Assembly (NCBI GenBank): GCA_028456385.1 | Contig: JALNQF010000364.1 | Location: 1-40,236, forward strand | Length of the DNA: 40,236 bases | Source of the DNA: Ophiosphaerella korrae | Lineage: Eukaryota; Ascomycota; Dothideomycetes; Pleosporales; Phaeosphaeriaceae | Reading direction: 5' to 3' | Shown here: piece after piece, positions 1 to 12,300 of the stretch | Position numbering within the stretch: position 1 is the first letter of the stretch | Layout of the letters: every line of letters begins with the position of its first letter | Notes under the pieces: generated by a model | The model's input: the letters and a program-made list of their open reading frames with translations, nothing else | What the model was told of the DNA's origin: nothing | Databases searched by the model: none | Position numbers and translations under genes: made by a program

Positions 1-320
1 TCTTTAAATAATTAGAATTACCTATAACTATAAGAAATTAATAATCTTATATATATCTAACTTATATTAAAAAATCTTAAAAAAAGATACTAAAAATAAA
101 AAATTATCGAGCTCTAAAGTTAGCAAAAAAAAAAGTCCTCTAAACACTTTAAATCCTAGCTCGATTTTGACTAGGAATTAAAAATCGTAGCAAGCTATTT
201 TAAAGTACTTGATATTTACTTTAATATTTATTTTCAGTTATATTTTTAACTAATATATTAGTAGAGTTATTTTAAGTTGAGAACTATAACTTTTTTCTAC
301 ACTTTTTTTTCGTGTCACCC
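1..320. mobile_element. Terminal remnant of a probable TA-flanked DNA transposon
   Basis: No coding region is visible. The stretch is A/T-rich with homopolymer runs. It ends abruptly in a comparatively G+C-rich tip at 311-320, followed by TA at 321-322, where sequence alignable to family-1 gag begins. A sharp end beside a TA, interrupting another element, is what a Tc1/mariner- or Pogo-type insertion leaves. The other terminus lies outside the window, so neither the inverted repeat nor the duplication can be confirmed. It could instead be an unrelated junction. Confidence 0.35.
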
Positions 321-1010
321 TACTATATATAATATATACTCTAAGAATATAGAAAGATAAAATAAAAGCTATTTTTAGAAATTATAAATACTTTATAAAA
401 TAAATAAGAGTAGTATTTAGAGATATAGATATTACCTAATAAGCTAAAGAAATACTTAAAAAGCTTATATAATATAAGAGTATTCCTAAATATATATTAT
501 AGTTTAAATAACTATTATAAAATATATAATAGAATAAGCTATCCTAAATATTATAATTTAAATAAGGACTAAACTTAAAAATATAATATAAACTAATTTA
601 TATAGAGAAACTAAGAATACTAAAAGCTTTAAAATAATAAGTAATATAAATAGATAATAATCTTTATAAATAGAAGAAAAATAAGTATAAAGGCTAAGCC
701 TAGAACTATAATAAAAAAGATCCTATAATCTTTAATACTAATAAGAATAAAAAGAAGAGAAAAAATAAAGACTTTATATACTTTAATTATAGTAAGAAAG
801 GCTACTATATAAAAGACTACTATTCTAAATAAAAGAAAGATATAGTATATTATAAATATAAAAAACTAAGATACTTTATAAAAGACTATAGAAGTAAAGA
901 CCTAAAGAAAGAAATATAGTAAAAGATAACTAAGAATAAAAAGAAAGTACTAAAAGTATAAGCTAGACTTTAAGAGAAAGTAGCTAAGAGTAAAGAAATA
1001 TAGTACGTAA
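321..1010 (+). pseudogene. gag fragment with two zinc knuckles (copy A)
   Basis: C-terminal two thirds of the family-1 capsid/nucleocapsid protein. Two CCHC zinc knuckles can be recognised, the first at 779-820 and the second about 30 codons later. Their spacing (C-x2-C-x4-H-x4-C) is intact, but all Cys and His codons now read Tyr, which is what TGT/TGC to TAT/TAC and CAC to TAC by RIP give. In-frame TAG/TAA are spread along the frame. In the living element the knuckles would bind genomic RNA for packaging. Protein identity is clear from alignment with copies B and C. Confidence 0.85.
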
Positions 1011-1675
1011 TACTTAATTAGACCTTATAATATAATAATAACTACTATATATATCTTATTAGTAAGTAGAGAGTAAGATAGTTTCTATAAAAGAATAGAG
1101 TAGTAGTAATAAAAGAAAGTAGAACTTAAGTATAGCTTAAAGAAATAAGATATATAATAGACTTACTAATAGTAGACTTAGAAAAAAAAGAGCCCTAGAC
1201 TCTATTAATCTAGGCTAAAAAACTAGTACTAAATAAAAAGACTACTATAGTCTCTTCTAAAAAACTATAAAAAAATAAAAGATAAGCTAATATAAAAAGT
1301 ATAAAGTATACCTATTTAGATATATATAGTTATAATAGCTATATAATAATAGATATAGTAAAGTAGAACTTAGAATAGTAGTTTATTTAAAAATACTTAC
1401 TAGATATAAGTATAAAGAAAGTATATAAAGACTAAAAAGAATATAATTTTAAAGTAATAAAGTTTATAATATTTTAAAAATAGATAGAATAATATATAGT
1501 TATAGTAAGAATAATACTTATATAAAGAGAGTAGTAGTAATTTATAAAAAAGATATAATAGATTAATTTAGCTTATATACTACGTATACTAGTAGTATAC
1601 TATATCCTAGTAATAATAAGATATAGTATAGATAAATACTAAGAAGAAGATAATAAGAGAATAGATCTAGAATAT

Positions 1676-2157
1676 CTAGTTATTAGATAAGTTGCACAAT
1701 TAGATACTTAATACGTAATTAGATGTGCAATTATATATACGATCGCTAAGCTACTAACTCTACTATAGCTAAAAGGATTATAGCCTTAACTATTATAAAT
1801 AAAGAAATTAAATAAAGAATCTTATATATAAAAAGATAGACTACGTTAGTATAACTAATATAATAAAGAAACTAGTACCTTAATAGAAGAAGTATTAAAG
1901 ATCTAGCTTACTACTATCTTAAGAGACCTAGCTAAGACTACTATATCGTAGATATATAGATAGAGCGTAGGGCTAGAGATAAATAGTAGAATTAATCTAC
2001 TTAGTTTATACCTAGTACTATTAAGTTATAAGTAATTAATCTAAAAAAAAGCTTTTCTAAAAGCCTTAGTATCTCTCTCTAATAAGGCCCTTATATAGCT
2101 ATTGTAAAAAAGCCTTTTTATTAAACTACTATAACCTCTTTTAAATCTAATACTAGT
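1676..2157 (+). repeat. Solo LTR (472 bp) with 5-bp target duplication, insertion 1
   Basis: The LTR occupies 1681-2152 and is flanked by the perfect duplication ctagt (1676-1680 and 2153-2157). It starts TATTAGATAAG, where the second copy still reads TGTTAGATAAG, and ends ...TAATA (from CA). It has no internal coding region. Copy B has an uninterrupted sequence at the equivalent site, confirming the insertion in copy A pol. A second copy of exactly the same length lies at 30905-31376. No full element of this family is present, so its superfamily is unknown. The 5-bp duplication suits Gypsy or Copia. Confidence 0.92.
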
Positions 2158-2266
2158 ATACCTTAAGATATCCTAGGTATTATATTTAAATATAAACTAC
2201 TACTTATATAGAAAATTAATAGTATAAAACTATATATAGCTAATATAAAGAGAAGGATATAACGTA

Positions 2267-2327
2267 CTCTATAGGTAAGTTACCTATATAGGTAAGTTGC
2301 CTACTTTTACTAAGCCCTTACTAAAAC
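2267..2327 (+). repeat. Left terminal inverted repeat of the Fot1/Pogo element
   Basis: 61 bp, beginning CTCTATAGGTAAGTTACC directly after the target TA. It matches the reverse complement of 4058-4118 with about two mismatches, both of RIP type. Confidence 0.93.
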
Positions 2328-2379
2328 ACCTACTACCCTCTAATATTATAACAATAATAATATATAGAACCTTTAAATA

Positions 2380-3990
2380 AACGTTAAGTATAGCTTACTC
2401 TTTAAGCTATTAAATAAGACGTAAATCTCTTACTATAACGCGCTATATCTATCTATAACGTCTCTTATAAGATACTAAGTAATTAATACGCTAGACGACT
2501 TTTACGCGTAGATACTATACCTAACTTAAGTAATCTAACTAAGCTTAAGGAGAGTATAATTATTAAGTATATTCTTAACTTTATTAAGCGTAGATTTCCC
2601 CCTTAGCTTGCAGACGTAGCTAATATAGCTAATTCCTTATACGCTAAGTGTAATCTAGCCTAAGTTAGTATAAACTAGCCTAGTACATTTATTAAGTACT
2701 ACCCTAAGCTTAAAATAAATTTTAATCGCAAGTACGACTATAAGAGAGCCTTCTATAAGGATCTTAACCTTATACAAGAGTAGTTTAAGCTAGTAGCTAA
2801 TACTAAAGCTAAGTATAGTATCTTAGATAATAACTTATATAACTTTAACAAGATAGGCTTTATAATAGGCTAGATTATAGTAAATATAGTTATTATAGCC
2901 TTAGAGAGACGTTTATAGCTAAAAGTAATCTAGCTAGGTAATAGAAAGTAAGTAATAGCTATTATAAGTATTAATATAACTAGGTAAGCTATTCTACTCT
3001 TTATTATCCTTAAGGCGCACTACTACCTATTAAACTAGTATAAGGATAGTAAAATACCCTAAGACTAGGTTATTAGAGTCTCTAAAAATAGCTAGATAAC
3101 TAATACGCTTAGTCTTGCGTAGTTAAAGCACTTTAATACGTATACAAAGACGCGTACTATTAAGATAGTACGTTTACTTATTATTAATAGCTATAAGAGC
3201 TATAACTCGCTTAAATTCAAGAACTACTATAAAGATAACAAGATTATTACTCTTTATATGCCTACGTACGTATTATACCTCTTATAGCTACTTAATATAG
3301 GCTATTTTACCTCTTTAAAGAAGGCGTATAGGCGCTAAGTTAAAGCGCTTATATACTACTAGATTAGCTATATTATAAAACAAGAGTTCTTACTATACTT
3401 TAAGCGCGCCTATAATATAGTAATTACTCTTAAGAATATCTAAAGAAGGTTTTAAGGCGCTAGATTAGCTCTATTTAACCTAGAACAAGTTATATTAACT
3501 CTTAATATTAAGCTATATACTCCTTTACTACTCTTACCTAATAACAAGCCTTAGTAGTCGCAAATACTAAGTAATACCTTATAATTAGGGTTGTAATCGA
3601 CGCTTATAAAGGTAAGGATTTAGAGGTATATAGATAGCTTACTAATAAGTCTAGCTAAGTACTTTAAATACCTTACTAAAGGCGTAGTAGTAATAGCGTA
3701 TAAGCTAGTATTAGTATAAAAGGAAAACGCTAAGCTTTAGGTAGTAAATAAGGCTGTAACGCGACGAAAATTATATAAAAGAAAGTAGGTTTAAGTAGAA
3801 GGGACTTTAATAGTTAAAGATAGAGTATACTTAGCTACTCTTAAGGACTTTAGTACGCGTAGTAATAGGAAGAAGTTAAAGAAGTAGGTACGCGCTAAAG
3901 TAGGTAAACTATCTTAACAATAGTATATAGTATATAAAGAGACTAGGTATAATACGCGAACGTATAAGAATATAGTAGAAGTAGACTCTA
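2380..3990 (+). pseudogene. Fot1/Pogo DDE transposase, all three catalytic Asp codons mutated
   Basis: The frame reads as a DDE_1 superfamily transposase. The first catalytic block at 2838-2861 reads Y-N-F-N-K-I-G-F, from the family's YNFDETGF, with the Asp codon 2847-2849 now AAC. A block from about 3080 resembles the S-E-N-G-W-T-T-N motif. The second catalytic block at 3171-3206 (R-L-L-I-I-D-G-H-E-S-H) has Asp codon 3186-3188 as AAT. The third block (Q-P-L-D-V-G-C-F) has Asp codon 3294-3296 as AAT. The N-terminal part (about 2380-2700) should hold the CENP-B-type helix-turn-helix but is less clear. Stops are TAG/TAA, consistent with former TGG, CAG and CAA. Confidence 0.9.
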
Positions 3991-4057
3991 AATAATATCT
4001 TATATTATATTATAGTATACTAAGTTAAAGTAAGCTATTTTACGCTATAACGTAGTA

Positions 4058-4118
4058 GTTTTAGTAAGAGCTTAGTAAAAGTAGGTAACTTACCTATATA
4101 GGTAACTTACCTATAGAG
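4058..4118 (-). repeat. Right terminal inverted repeat of the Fot1/Pogo element
   Basis: Mirror image of 2267-2327. It is followed immediately by the duplicated TA at 4119-4120, after which copy A pol resumes. Confidence 0.93.
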
Positions 4119-7100
4119 TATATTAACTATAAAAAAGTAATTATAAAAAAAGAAATTTAAAGTTAAAAGATAATTAAAATACCTAATAAAGAATATATAT
4201 TAATTAGACTAAAACCTAAGCTATCTAAAGAAGATATCTAATAAAGGCTATAGTATAAGTATATATATAATAAATATCTTAAGTATAAAAACTATTAATA
4301 TAAAGTAGAGTAGTAGCTCTAAAAAGATAGATAATTTAAAAAATAACTTAAGTAAAAAAAGCTAGAAAGTATAGTAAGCTTATATATTATAAAATAAAGT
4401 ATATATTAAGAAAAGAAAGTATAAATTATAATTAATAGTAAAGCTATAAAGAACATTATATCTAAAAAGTATATAGAAAAATAAAGAATATACTATATAA
4501 TAAAGAAGTACTCTTAAAAACTAAGTATAATTAAAGGAAAACTATTCTAAGAACTTTTTAGGTTTAAAATAGTACGTTCTATACTAAGACTAGAAAGGTT
4601 AGAGATTAAAAATATAGTTATAGATATAATAATAACTAATAATAAATAAGATATAATCTTAAGTATACTATAGTTATAAATAACTAACCTTAAGATTAAT
4701 TAGTGAATAGAAAGAATTAGCTACTCTAAGAAAAATATATTAAAAGCTAATATAAGTATATATAGAAGAGAATTCCAAGAAGAATATAAGAAATAGAAGA
4801 AATAACTTATAGAACTAAATAACTACTTTCTAGAATATTAACTATAGGACTTAGTAATAGACCTAGAAGAAAGAAAGAATATAAGCTAGAGTCTAGTTTA
4901 TTAGAAAACTATAGAAGAATTAAAGATTAAGTAAGTATTTATTAAAAGTATAATAAGAAATAGATAGATATAAGAATCTTAATCTTTAGTAGTATATAGA
5001 CTTATCTTTATAGATAAAAAAGAAATAAAAGATAAATAACTTAATATAGACTTTAGAAAAATAATCGTAATTATAAATAAAAAGTAATATTCTTTACTAT
5101 ATATAGATAAGATATAAGATAAGCTATAGAAAGCTTAAATCTTTATAAAACTAGATATCTAGAATACTTTCTATAAGATTAGAATTAAGAAAAGAAATAA
5201 ATAGAAAAGAGTATTTAGAACGTAATATAAACTATATAAATATATAGTTATACTTTTTAGATAAATAAATATACTAGTAGTATTCTAAGAGAGAATTAAT
5301 ATAGTTCTAAGAGTATACTTAGATATATTTATATTTACGTACCTAGATAATATCTTTATATTCTTAGAAATAGAGGATATATATATATAATACGTATATA
5401 AAGTACTAGAAAAGCTAGTATAAAATAAATTATTCTTTAAGATAAGGAAATAGACTTCCTTAGATTTATTATTAAGCTAGGAAAAATATATATTAACTCT
5501 AATAAGATTAAAGTAATCTAAGAATAGCTAATACCTAAGAACTTATAAGAAGTATAGTAATTTTATAAACTAGTAAACTTTTATAGAAAGTTAATAGTAA
5601 AATAGTCTAAACTAATAAAACTATTAATAAATCTTATAAAGAAATATATACTATTTAAATAGACTTAAGAATATAATAAAGTATTTAACTAGATTAAATA
5701 GAAGTTTATAGAAAACCTAGTTATTAAAATATATAACCTAGAACTACTAGTAATAGTAAAGATAGATATATTAAACTTAGTCTATAGAATAGGACTAATA
5801 TAAGAGGACTAGGTTATAAAGTAAGAATAGCTAGTTAAATACTTTTCTAAAAAAATAAAGCTAGTAGAGCTTAACTACTTAATTTATAAAAAAGAAATAC
5901 TAGTAATTTATAAAGTATTTAAGTAATAGAGAGTATACTTATAAAGAGTAAAATATTAAATAAAGGTCTAGATAGACTATAAGAACTTTATAAGATTTAT
6001 ACTAAATAAGGATTTATTATAATACTATATAATATAGTAGGAATTCTTATTAATATTTAACTTTAAAATTATATATACTAAGAGTAAAAATAATTATTTA
6101 GTAAATAACCTAAGTAGAAGACTAGATTTATAAGAAGAAGTAAATACTACTAGTATAGTTTTAGTTAAGAATAAAGATAGATATTTAGTTTTAAATATAC
6201 TTAAAATAGCTATAATAGTAGAAAAGAAGAATAGTAAGCTAGATAAATATATTTAGAAAAAAAATTAAGAAAGCTTCTAAAGAAATAAAAAAACTTAAAA
6301 TCTAAGAAAGACTTATAAAAGCTTATAAAAGAATATATATTCTAAGTAAAGTATAGAGAGAGTTTATATAATAGTTTTATAAACTATAAGTATATAGATA
6401 CTAAAGTATTAATAAAATACTAGATAAACTTTTATAAGACTATTATATTTTTAAAGTAAGATAAGTAGTAATAGAAGTACTATAAGATTATATAAAATAT
6501 TATAGAAATAAGTATAGTAGATATATACTATATAGAATATTATAACTAATTAAAGTACTAAAATAACTCTAGAGAATTATTATAATAGACTTTATTATAA
6601 AGTTACTAAAGTTAAAAGACTTAATATTAGAAGTTAAGTATAATAGAATCCTAATAATAGTAGATAAGCTTATAAAGTAATTATAATTTAGACTATATAA
6701 AGAAAAAAGTAGAGTAGAAGTTACTATATATTAGGTTCTAGAGACTATAGTTATCTAATATAGAATACTAGATAAAATTATTATAGATAAAGATATAAGA
6801 TTTATATTAAAACTATAAAGAATAATAATAGTATTATTAAGAATTAGATATATATTATTAATAGTATATTATCTATAAATAGATAGATAATTAGAATATA
6901 TAAATTAGATAGTAGAATAGTACTTAAGATACTACTTTAACTATAACTAAAACAATTAGGTATAGTTACTACCTATAGTATAGTTAGAATATATTAGTAT
7001 AATAAATATAGTAATAAGAATGTTACCTTTTATTATAAACTATAGATTTAACCCTAATATATACTAGATACTAAGATATAAAGTATCTTAGTTTCTAAAA

Positions 7101-7893
7101 AGAGAAAACTTTACTAATAGAATAAAAGAAATATATAATTAACTATAATAGAATATAGAATTCCTATAAGATTAGATAGTAAAATACTATAATAAGAAAT
7201 ACTAAGAAAGACTCTAAATTAAAAAAAGAGAAAAAGTATAGTTAGTATAAAAGAATATTAAAAGTAAATAATTAAGTTTTAAACTAGATTACGTTAAGAT
7301 AAGACTATATAAAGTAGAAAAGGAAGTTATACTAGTTATATTTAAATTAAGACTACTAGATAAAATAAAGATATACCTAAAATTCTACGTAGTACTACTA
7401 GAAAAAGTACTATAAGAAGTAGAACTACTAGTATATAAAGTAGATATATATAGAGAATAAGAGGACTAAAAAGTTAAAAAGAATTTCTAATACTATTTCT
7501 ATAATAGTAAGAACTACTACTTAGTAAAATAAATAGATATAGATAAAAGAAAGTAACTATAGTAAGATATATAGGAACTAGAGAATAATCTTAACTACTC
7601 TAAAAAAACTAAAAGAGTTCTAAAGTTAAAACTCTCTAGAGCGCCTTATAGTAAACTAAGAAAATCTATAGTACTACTAATAGATAAAGAGATAATAGAA
7701 ATACCTAATATAATAGGAACTAGAGTAGCCTCTATAATAGCCTTAAAATTAAGCTTAGACTCTAAGAGAGTAGCTTATTTAATAGACTTTATATTATTTA
7801 AGGCCTTTATTTTATAAAAATAAACTAAGTAAGTATAGTTTTCTACTTATATACTTAGAATCTAATTATATTCTTTATTAGCCTCTATAATCT

Positions 7894-8280
7894 TATTATA
7901 ATACTAAGTAGTAAGTAAGCTATTATATTATACGCGATTAGGCTAAGTAATATAGTATAGTAGAATATATAACTATTTAGTACTAAACGCTCTAGAGTAA
8001 GCGCTTAGGAATAAATACTAGATAGTAAGTATATAGAAACATTAATAGACCTTTATAGACTATTATATTTAATCTCTTTTTTACTTCTTATCTTAATAGA
8101 GTATTACAACTAATACTTTAATTAAATTCTTATCTACTTATTAATACTTATATACCTTGTAATACTCTAATAAAAGCTAACTATTAATTAAGTTAAGTAA
8201 CTATCTTATTTATTAACTTTACCTATCTTATAGAAGCCTACTTACTCTTATTACTCTTACTTAGTTTTAAGGTCTTAATA
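7894..8280 (+). repeat. 5' LTR of the family-2 element
   Basis: 387 bp, starting TATTATAATACTAAG and ending CTTAATA. Collinear with 14183-14626 except for a short CTCTAGAG-containing motif near 7985-8015. That motif is present here about once but several times in the 3' LTR. Confidence 0.88.
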
Positions 8281-8319
8281 TATTAAACACTCTTAAGATA
8301 AGTAATACGTTAATAAATA

Positions 8320-9300
8320 TAGATAACTAGCGTATAAGAGTAACTTATACTACTACTTCTAAGGTTACTAAGCTAGACCTCTACTATAGAGAATAAAACA
8401 AGCTTAAGCTATAGATCTTATAACTTAATCTTTTCTTTAAAGTAGACTAAGTTTAGAATAAAGATAGAGCTATACTTATATTATTTTATATAAGAAGTAA
8501 GGTAGAGAAATAAGTTATACTATACTTTAAGAAATACTTTAATAATAATAATAGCGACTATAACAAGATATTTAAAGAATAGATTAAGTTTAAAGATAAA
8601 GTATAATAAACCTTTCTACTAGTAAACAAGATAGTAGTAGTAAAGCGCGCGATATAGTAGTTATAATAATATAAGGTAGTAGTAGATTATACTAATAAGT
8701 TCTAAAGCTATATAATATAAATAGAATAGAATAATAAGTTATTAATAAAGATATTTTAATAAAAACTTAAAAGTAATATTAAAAAGTAAGCTAATATATA
8801 GTAGAGCTATAATTAAGACGTTAGAGAACTTAATAGAAGAAGTAATTTAAATTAATAACTATATATATAAATATATAGTAAAAGCTAAGAATATAAGAGT
8901 ACTATATATAGAAAGTAAGAAGTATAAACCTAAGTATAAGTAGAAACGTAAATATAAGAATAACTAAGTTTAGAGTAGCTATAGATACTTTAGGCTAGAT
9001 AAGATATATATTAATAATATAAACCTAAGAAAACAAGAATACTATTACTATAAGAACTTTAAAGGAGTAAAAAGCTAAAAATACTATAAGTATAGTAAAA
9101 TAGAGTACCTAGTAAAGAATTACTAAGTAAAGAATAAGATTATATAATAAATTAATATACTTAAGTAGTAAGATAAAGATAGAGAGGAAGAATAAGAAGT
9201 AATCCTTAGAGAAAGCTAAGATAAAAGAGATTACAAGACTATAAACCTCTAGTAGTAAGATATAAGTAAAAAATATAACTACTATAAGATTACTATATAA
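8320..9300 (+). pseudogene. gag of the family-2 element, one zinc knuckle
   Basis: Degenerate Lys/Asn-rich capsid region ending in a single recognisable CCHC knuckle at 9082-9123. Spacing C-x2-C-x4-H-x4-C is kept, with every ligand codon now Tyr. A basic, low-complexity stretch precedes it. The start codon is not recoverable because ATG has become ATA. The assignment rests on the knuckle and its position just upstream of protease/RT. Confidence 0.75.
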
Positions 9301-12300
9301 CTAATAAACCTTATAATAGATAATAAAGTAGAAGCTATAAAGATACTACTAGGAATATAAAGCTACGTAAAAAAGTATTAGCTAAAGTAGAAATAAGTTA
9401 AGATAGATACTTTAGAATACCTTTAGCTATACTAAAGAAGAGTAGAGTATAGGCGTAAGATAACGCTATATCTAGGAAGGTAGGTATATATAGCCTAGGA
9501 CGAGAATAAGAAAAAAAACTAAGAGCTAGAAACTTCTAAATATAAAATAGTACCTAAAATACTAGAGCTAAAGTAAGAAAATACTAAAGTATAAGATAGA
9601 TTTATAAAAGAAATCTAAAGACTAGTAGATAGCTACTACTTAGTAAAAGAATAGTAAGATAAGAAATACTAAGTAGAGTAAACTTAATAATATAAATTAT
9701 TATACGTAAATAATAATTAGGCGCTAATTATTATAGATCTAGAGTTAATACAAGAACTATAATACTAGCTACACTTATATAACTTAAACTACTTACTACT
9801 ATTATAGATAGGATATTACTATAATAACTACTTTACCTACTATTCTAATAAGATAAGATCTAGATATTTTGTTTATAAGAGATCTAGATATAAATAGAAC
9901 TAGGAAGAGTATATAAATATAAGATATAAATAATACCTATAAGATAAGTAAGAAGTAGAGTACTTTCTAGAAATAACTAAAGAAAATATAAATACAAGTA
10001 AGATACTTATAAACAACTAATATATTAATCTAATCTAGTAAACCTATATACTAGAGAAGTATAAACAATATAGAGAGATTAAGATACTCTAAGGATTTTA
10101 GTAAAAGATAAATAAAAATTATAAGATTAAGTCTTTTTTAAGTAAATAGCTAATACTAGATATATATCTAGAAGCTATAATACTATTAATACTAAAAGAC
10201 TTATTAAACTCCTAGTAAAAATAAGAAGAGAAAGAATAAAGGTATTAGTAGATTTAAGGTTATATATAAACCTAATTATACCTAAAATAGTAAAATAAGT
10301 AGGACTCTAACTATAAGTAAAGAAGATACTATATCTAATCTATATTATAAATAAATAACTAATACTAAGAAACTTAATAGTTAGTAATAAAGTAACTATA
10401 GAGATTATTATTTAAGGATATAGTATAAAGATTACCTTAAACGTATTAGTTTTAGCTAATAAAGATATTATACTAAGACTCCTATAGCTATAAGAGTTTA
10501 ATCCTAGAGTTAATTAAAAAAACTAGAACTTCTTATTTAATAACTATAAAGACGTACGTAGATCTAAGCCTATATATTAGTAGCGTTTAATAGTAGATAA
10601 GAAGGTACTATATAAAATAGTAGCTTTAATAGTAACTTATTAAGAGAGAATAAGTAACCTTATAAGTACTAGTAAGGCGCTAGGCTAAGAAGTAAGAGTA
10701 AAGGAGTAACGCGTAACTTCTATAATCCTAGAATAATATAGGAAGTTTAGCTACTTATTTGTAGAAGAGATAGATATACTAGTATTACCTAAGTACTAAC
10801 TCTAGGACTATACGATTAAGTTATAAGAAAAAAAAGAGCTACTTTATAGGCTTATTTACTAATTAATAGAGAGTAAATTAGTAATACTTTAAGAAAAACT
10901 AAATAGAGACCTAAAGAAAGGATATATACAAGAATCCTTATTATTAGTAGGATTTCTAATTCTCTTTATACTAAAGAAAAAGAGTCTACTAAGAATATAC
11001 GTAAACTACTAAAAACTAAACAATATTATAGTAAAGGACTACTACTTACTACTAAATATAAATAAACTCTAAGATAGGCTAAGCTAAGCTAAGATTTTTA
11101 CAAAGCTAGACCTAAAGAATAGATACTACCTAATAAGAATTAAGGTAAGTAAAGAGTAAAAGATAGTATTCTAAATACGCTATATATATTATAAGTATAT
11201 AGTAATACCTTTTAGACTAATAAATATACTAGTAACGTTCTAAAGACTAATTAATAATATATTATAAAAATACTTAGATAAGTTTATTATAGCCTACCTA
11301 GATAATATACTAATATATTCTAAAGAAGAAGGTAAGTACGTAGAGTAAGTAATAATAGTACTATAGTACTTAGACTAATATAACCTATAACTAAAGCTAG
11401 AGAAGTATAAATAGTATAAAATAGAAGTAAAGTTTCTAAGATATATAATAAGTATTAATAAAGTTAAAATAAGCTAAAAAAAAGATTAAAGTAGTAGAAG
11501 AATAGAAAGAACCTAAAATAGTTAAGAACGTATAATTATTCCTAGAATTTATTAACTTTAACTAATACTTTATAGAGAGATTTTTAAAGAAGGTACTACT
11601 ACTTATAAAGTGTATAAGAAAAGATATAATATAAGAATAGAAAGTAGAGTAGAAATAAGCTTATAAAGAACTTAAGTAAGCTTATATTATACTACTAGTT
11701 CTAAAGTAATTTTATAGTAATAAGACTCTAGTTATTAAGACTAATATATTTAATCTAGCTTATAGAGTAATAGCGCTACAAGAGTATAAAAGGAAATAGT
11801 ATCTAATTATATACTATTTAGAGAAGTTTATAAAGTAAAAGGAAAGATATAATATATATAATAAAGATCTAATTATAATAGTTAATATACTTAAATATTA
11901 GAGAGTATATACTAAAAGCGTAGTAGAAGTAATTATTAAGATAGATTATAAGAACCTAATATACTTTATAACAAGTAAGAAGTTAAAAGATAAGTAGATA
12001 TAATAGTTAGAACTACTAGGATAGTATAAATTTAAGATCTAGTACGTACTAAGTAAAGAAAATAGCTAAGTAGATATACTTAGCTAAAGATATAATATTA
12101 TAGAAAAGAGATAAGTAGTAAAAGTAGCTATACTCTAAGATAATAGATAAAAATACCTAGTACTAAATATATAACTAGTAGAGAAGTAAGAAATTAATAA
12201 CTTAGTTAAGATTATAAATAAAGTTCTAGAAGAATTATAAAAAGTAATTATATAATAATACTATAATAACTTAGTATATAAGTACCTAGAGATTATATAA

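Larger units (their letters stand above)
2267..4118 (+). mobile_element. Complete Fot1/Pogo-type DNA transposon (1852 bp), RIP-inactivated
   Basis: Bounded by 61-bp terminal inverted repeats (2267-2327 and 4058-4118) that differ at only about two positions, and flanked by the TA duplication (2265-2266, 4119-4120) typical of Tc1/mariner/Pogo elements. The length is close to that of Fot1 (about 1.9 kb). The repeat contains two direct copies of a TATAGGTAAGTTACC-like motif, probably the transposase binding site (inference). It interrupts copy A pol. It keeps more CpG (several acgcg tracts) than the surrounding Gypsy sequence, so it probably arrived later or passed through fewer RIP cycles. Confidence 0.93.
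1011..7620 (+). pseudogene. pol: protease, RT, RNase H, integrase, chromodomain (copy A)
   Basis: Degenerate pol, split by insertions at 1681-2157 and 2267-4120. The aspartic-protease D-S-G-A-T motif is at 4434-4448, now N-S-K-A-I. The RT YLDD box is at 5340-5351, now Y-L-D-N. Integrase aspartates are retained at 6588-6590 and 6786-6788, 66 codons apart, the latter in an I-D-K-D-I-R-F context. The chromodomain is at about 7475-7620 and ends in a K-L-K-E-F-like helix. Protease, RT and integrase anchors are all in one frame (differences divisible by three), so this copy died mainly by point mutation, not indels. In-frame TAG/TAA are abundant. Confidence 0.9.
321..7893 (+). mobile_element. Family-1 chromodomain Ty3/Gypsy element, copy A (truncated, interrupted)
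   Basis: Collinear with copies B and C from the middle of gag through the chromodomain to about 120 bp beyond the block following pol. The 5' LTR and gag N-terminus are missing at the 320/321 junction. The 3' non-coding tail and 3' LTR are missing because a family-2 5' LTR starts at 7894. Two later insertions split it: a solo LTR with a ctagt duplication and a Fot1/Pogo transposon at a TA. CpA and TpG are almost absent, so this copy is among the most heavily RIP-mutated. The domain order gag, protease, RT, RNase H, integrase, chromodomain is that of a chromovirus. Confidence 0.9.
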
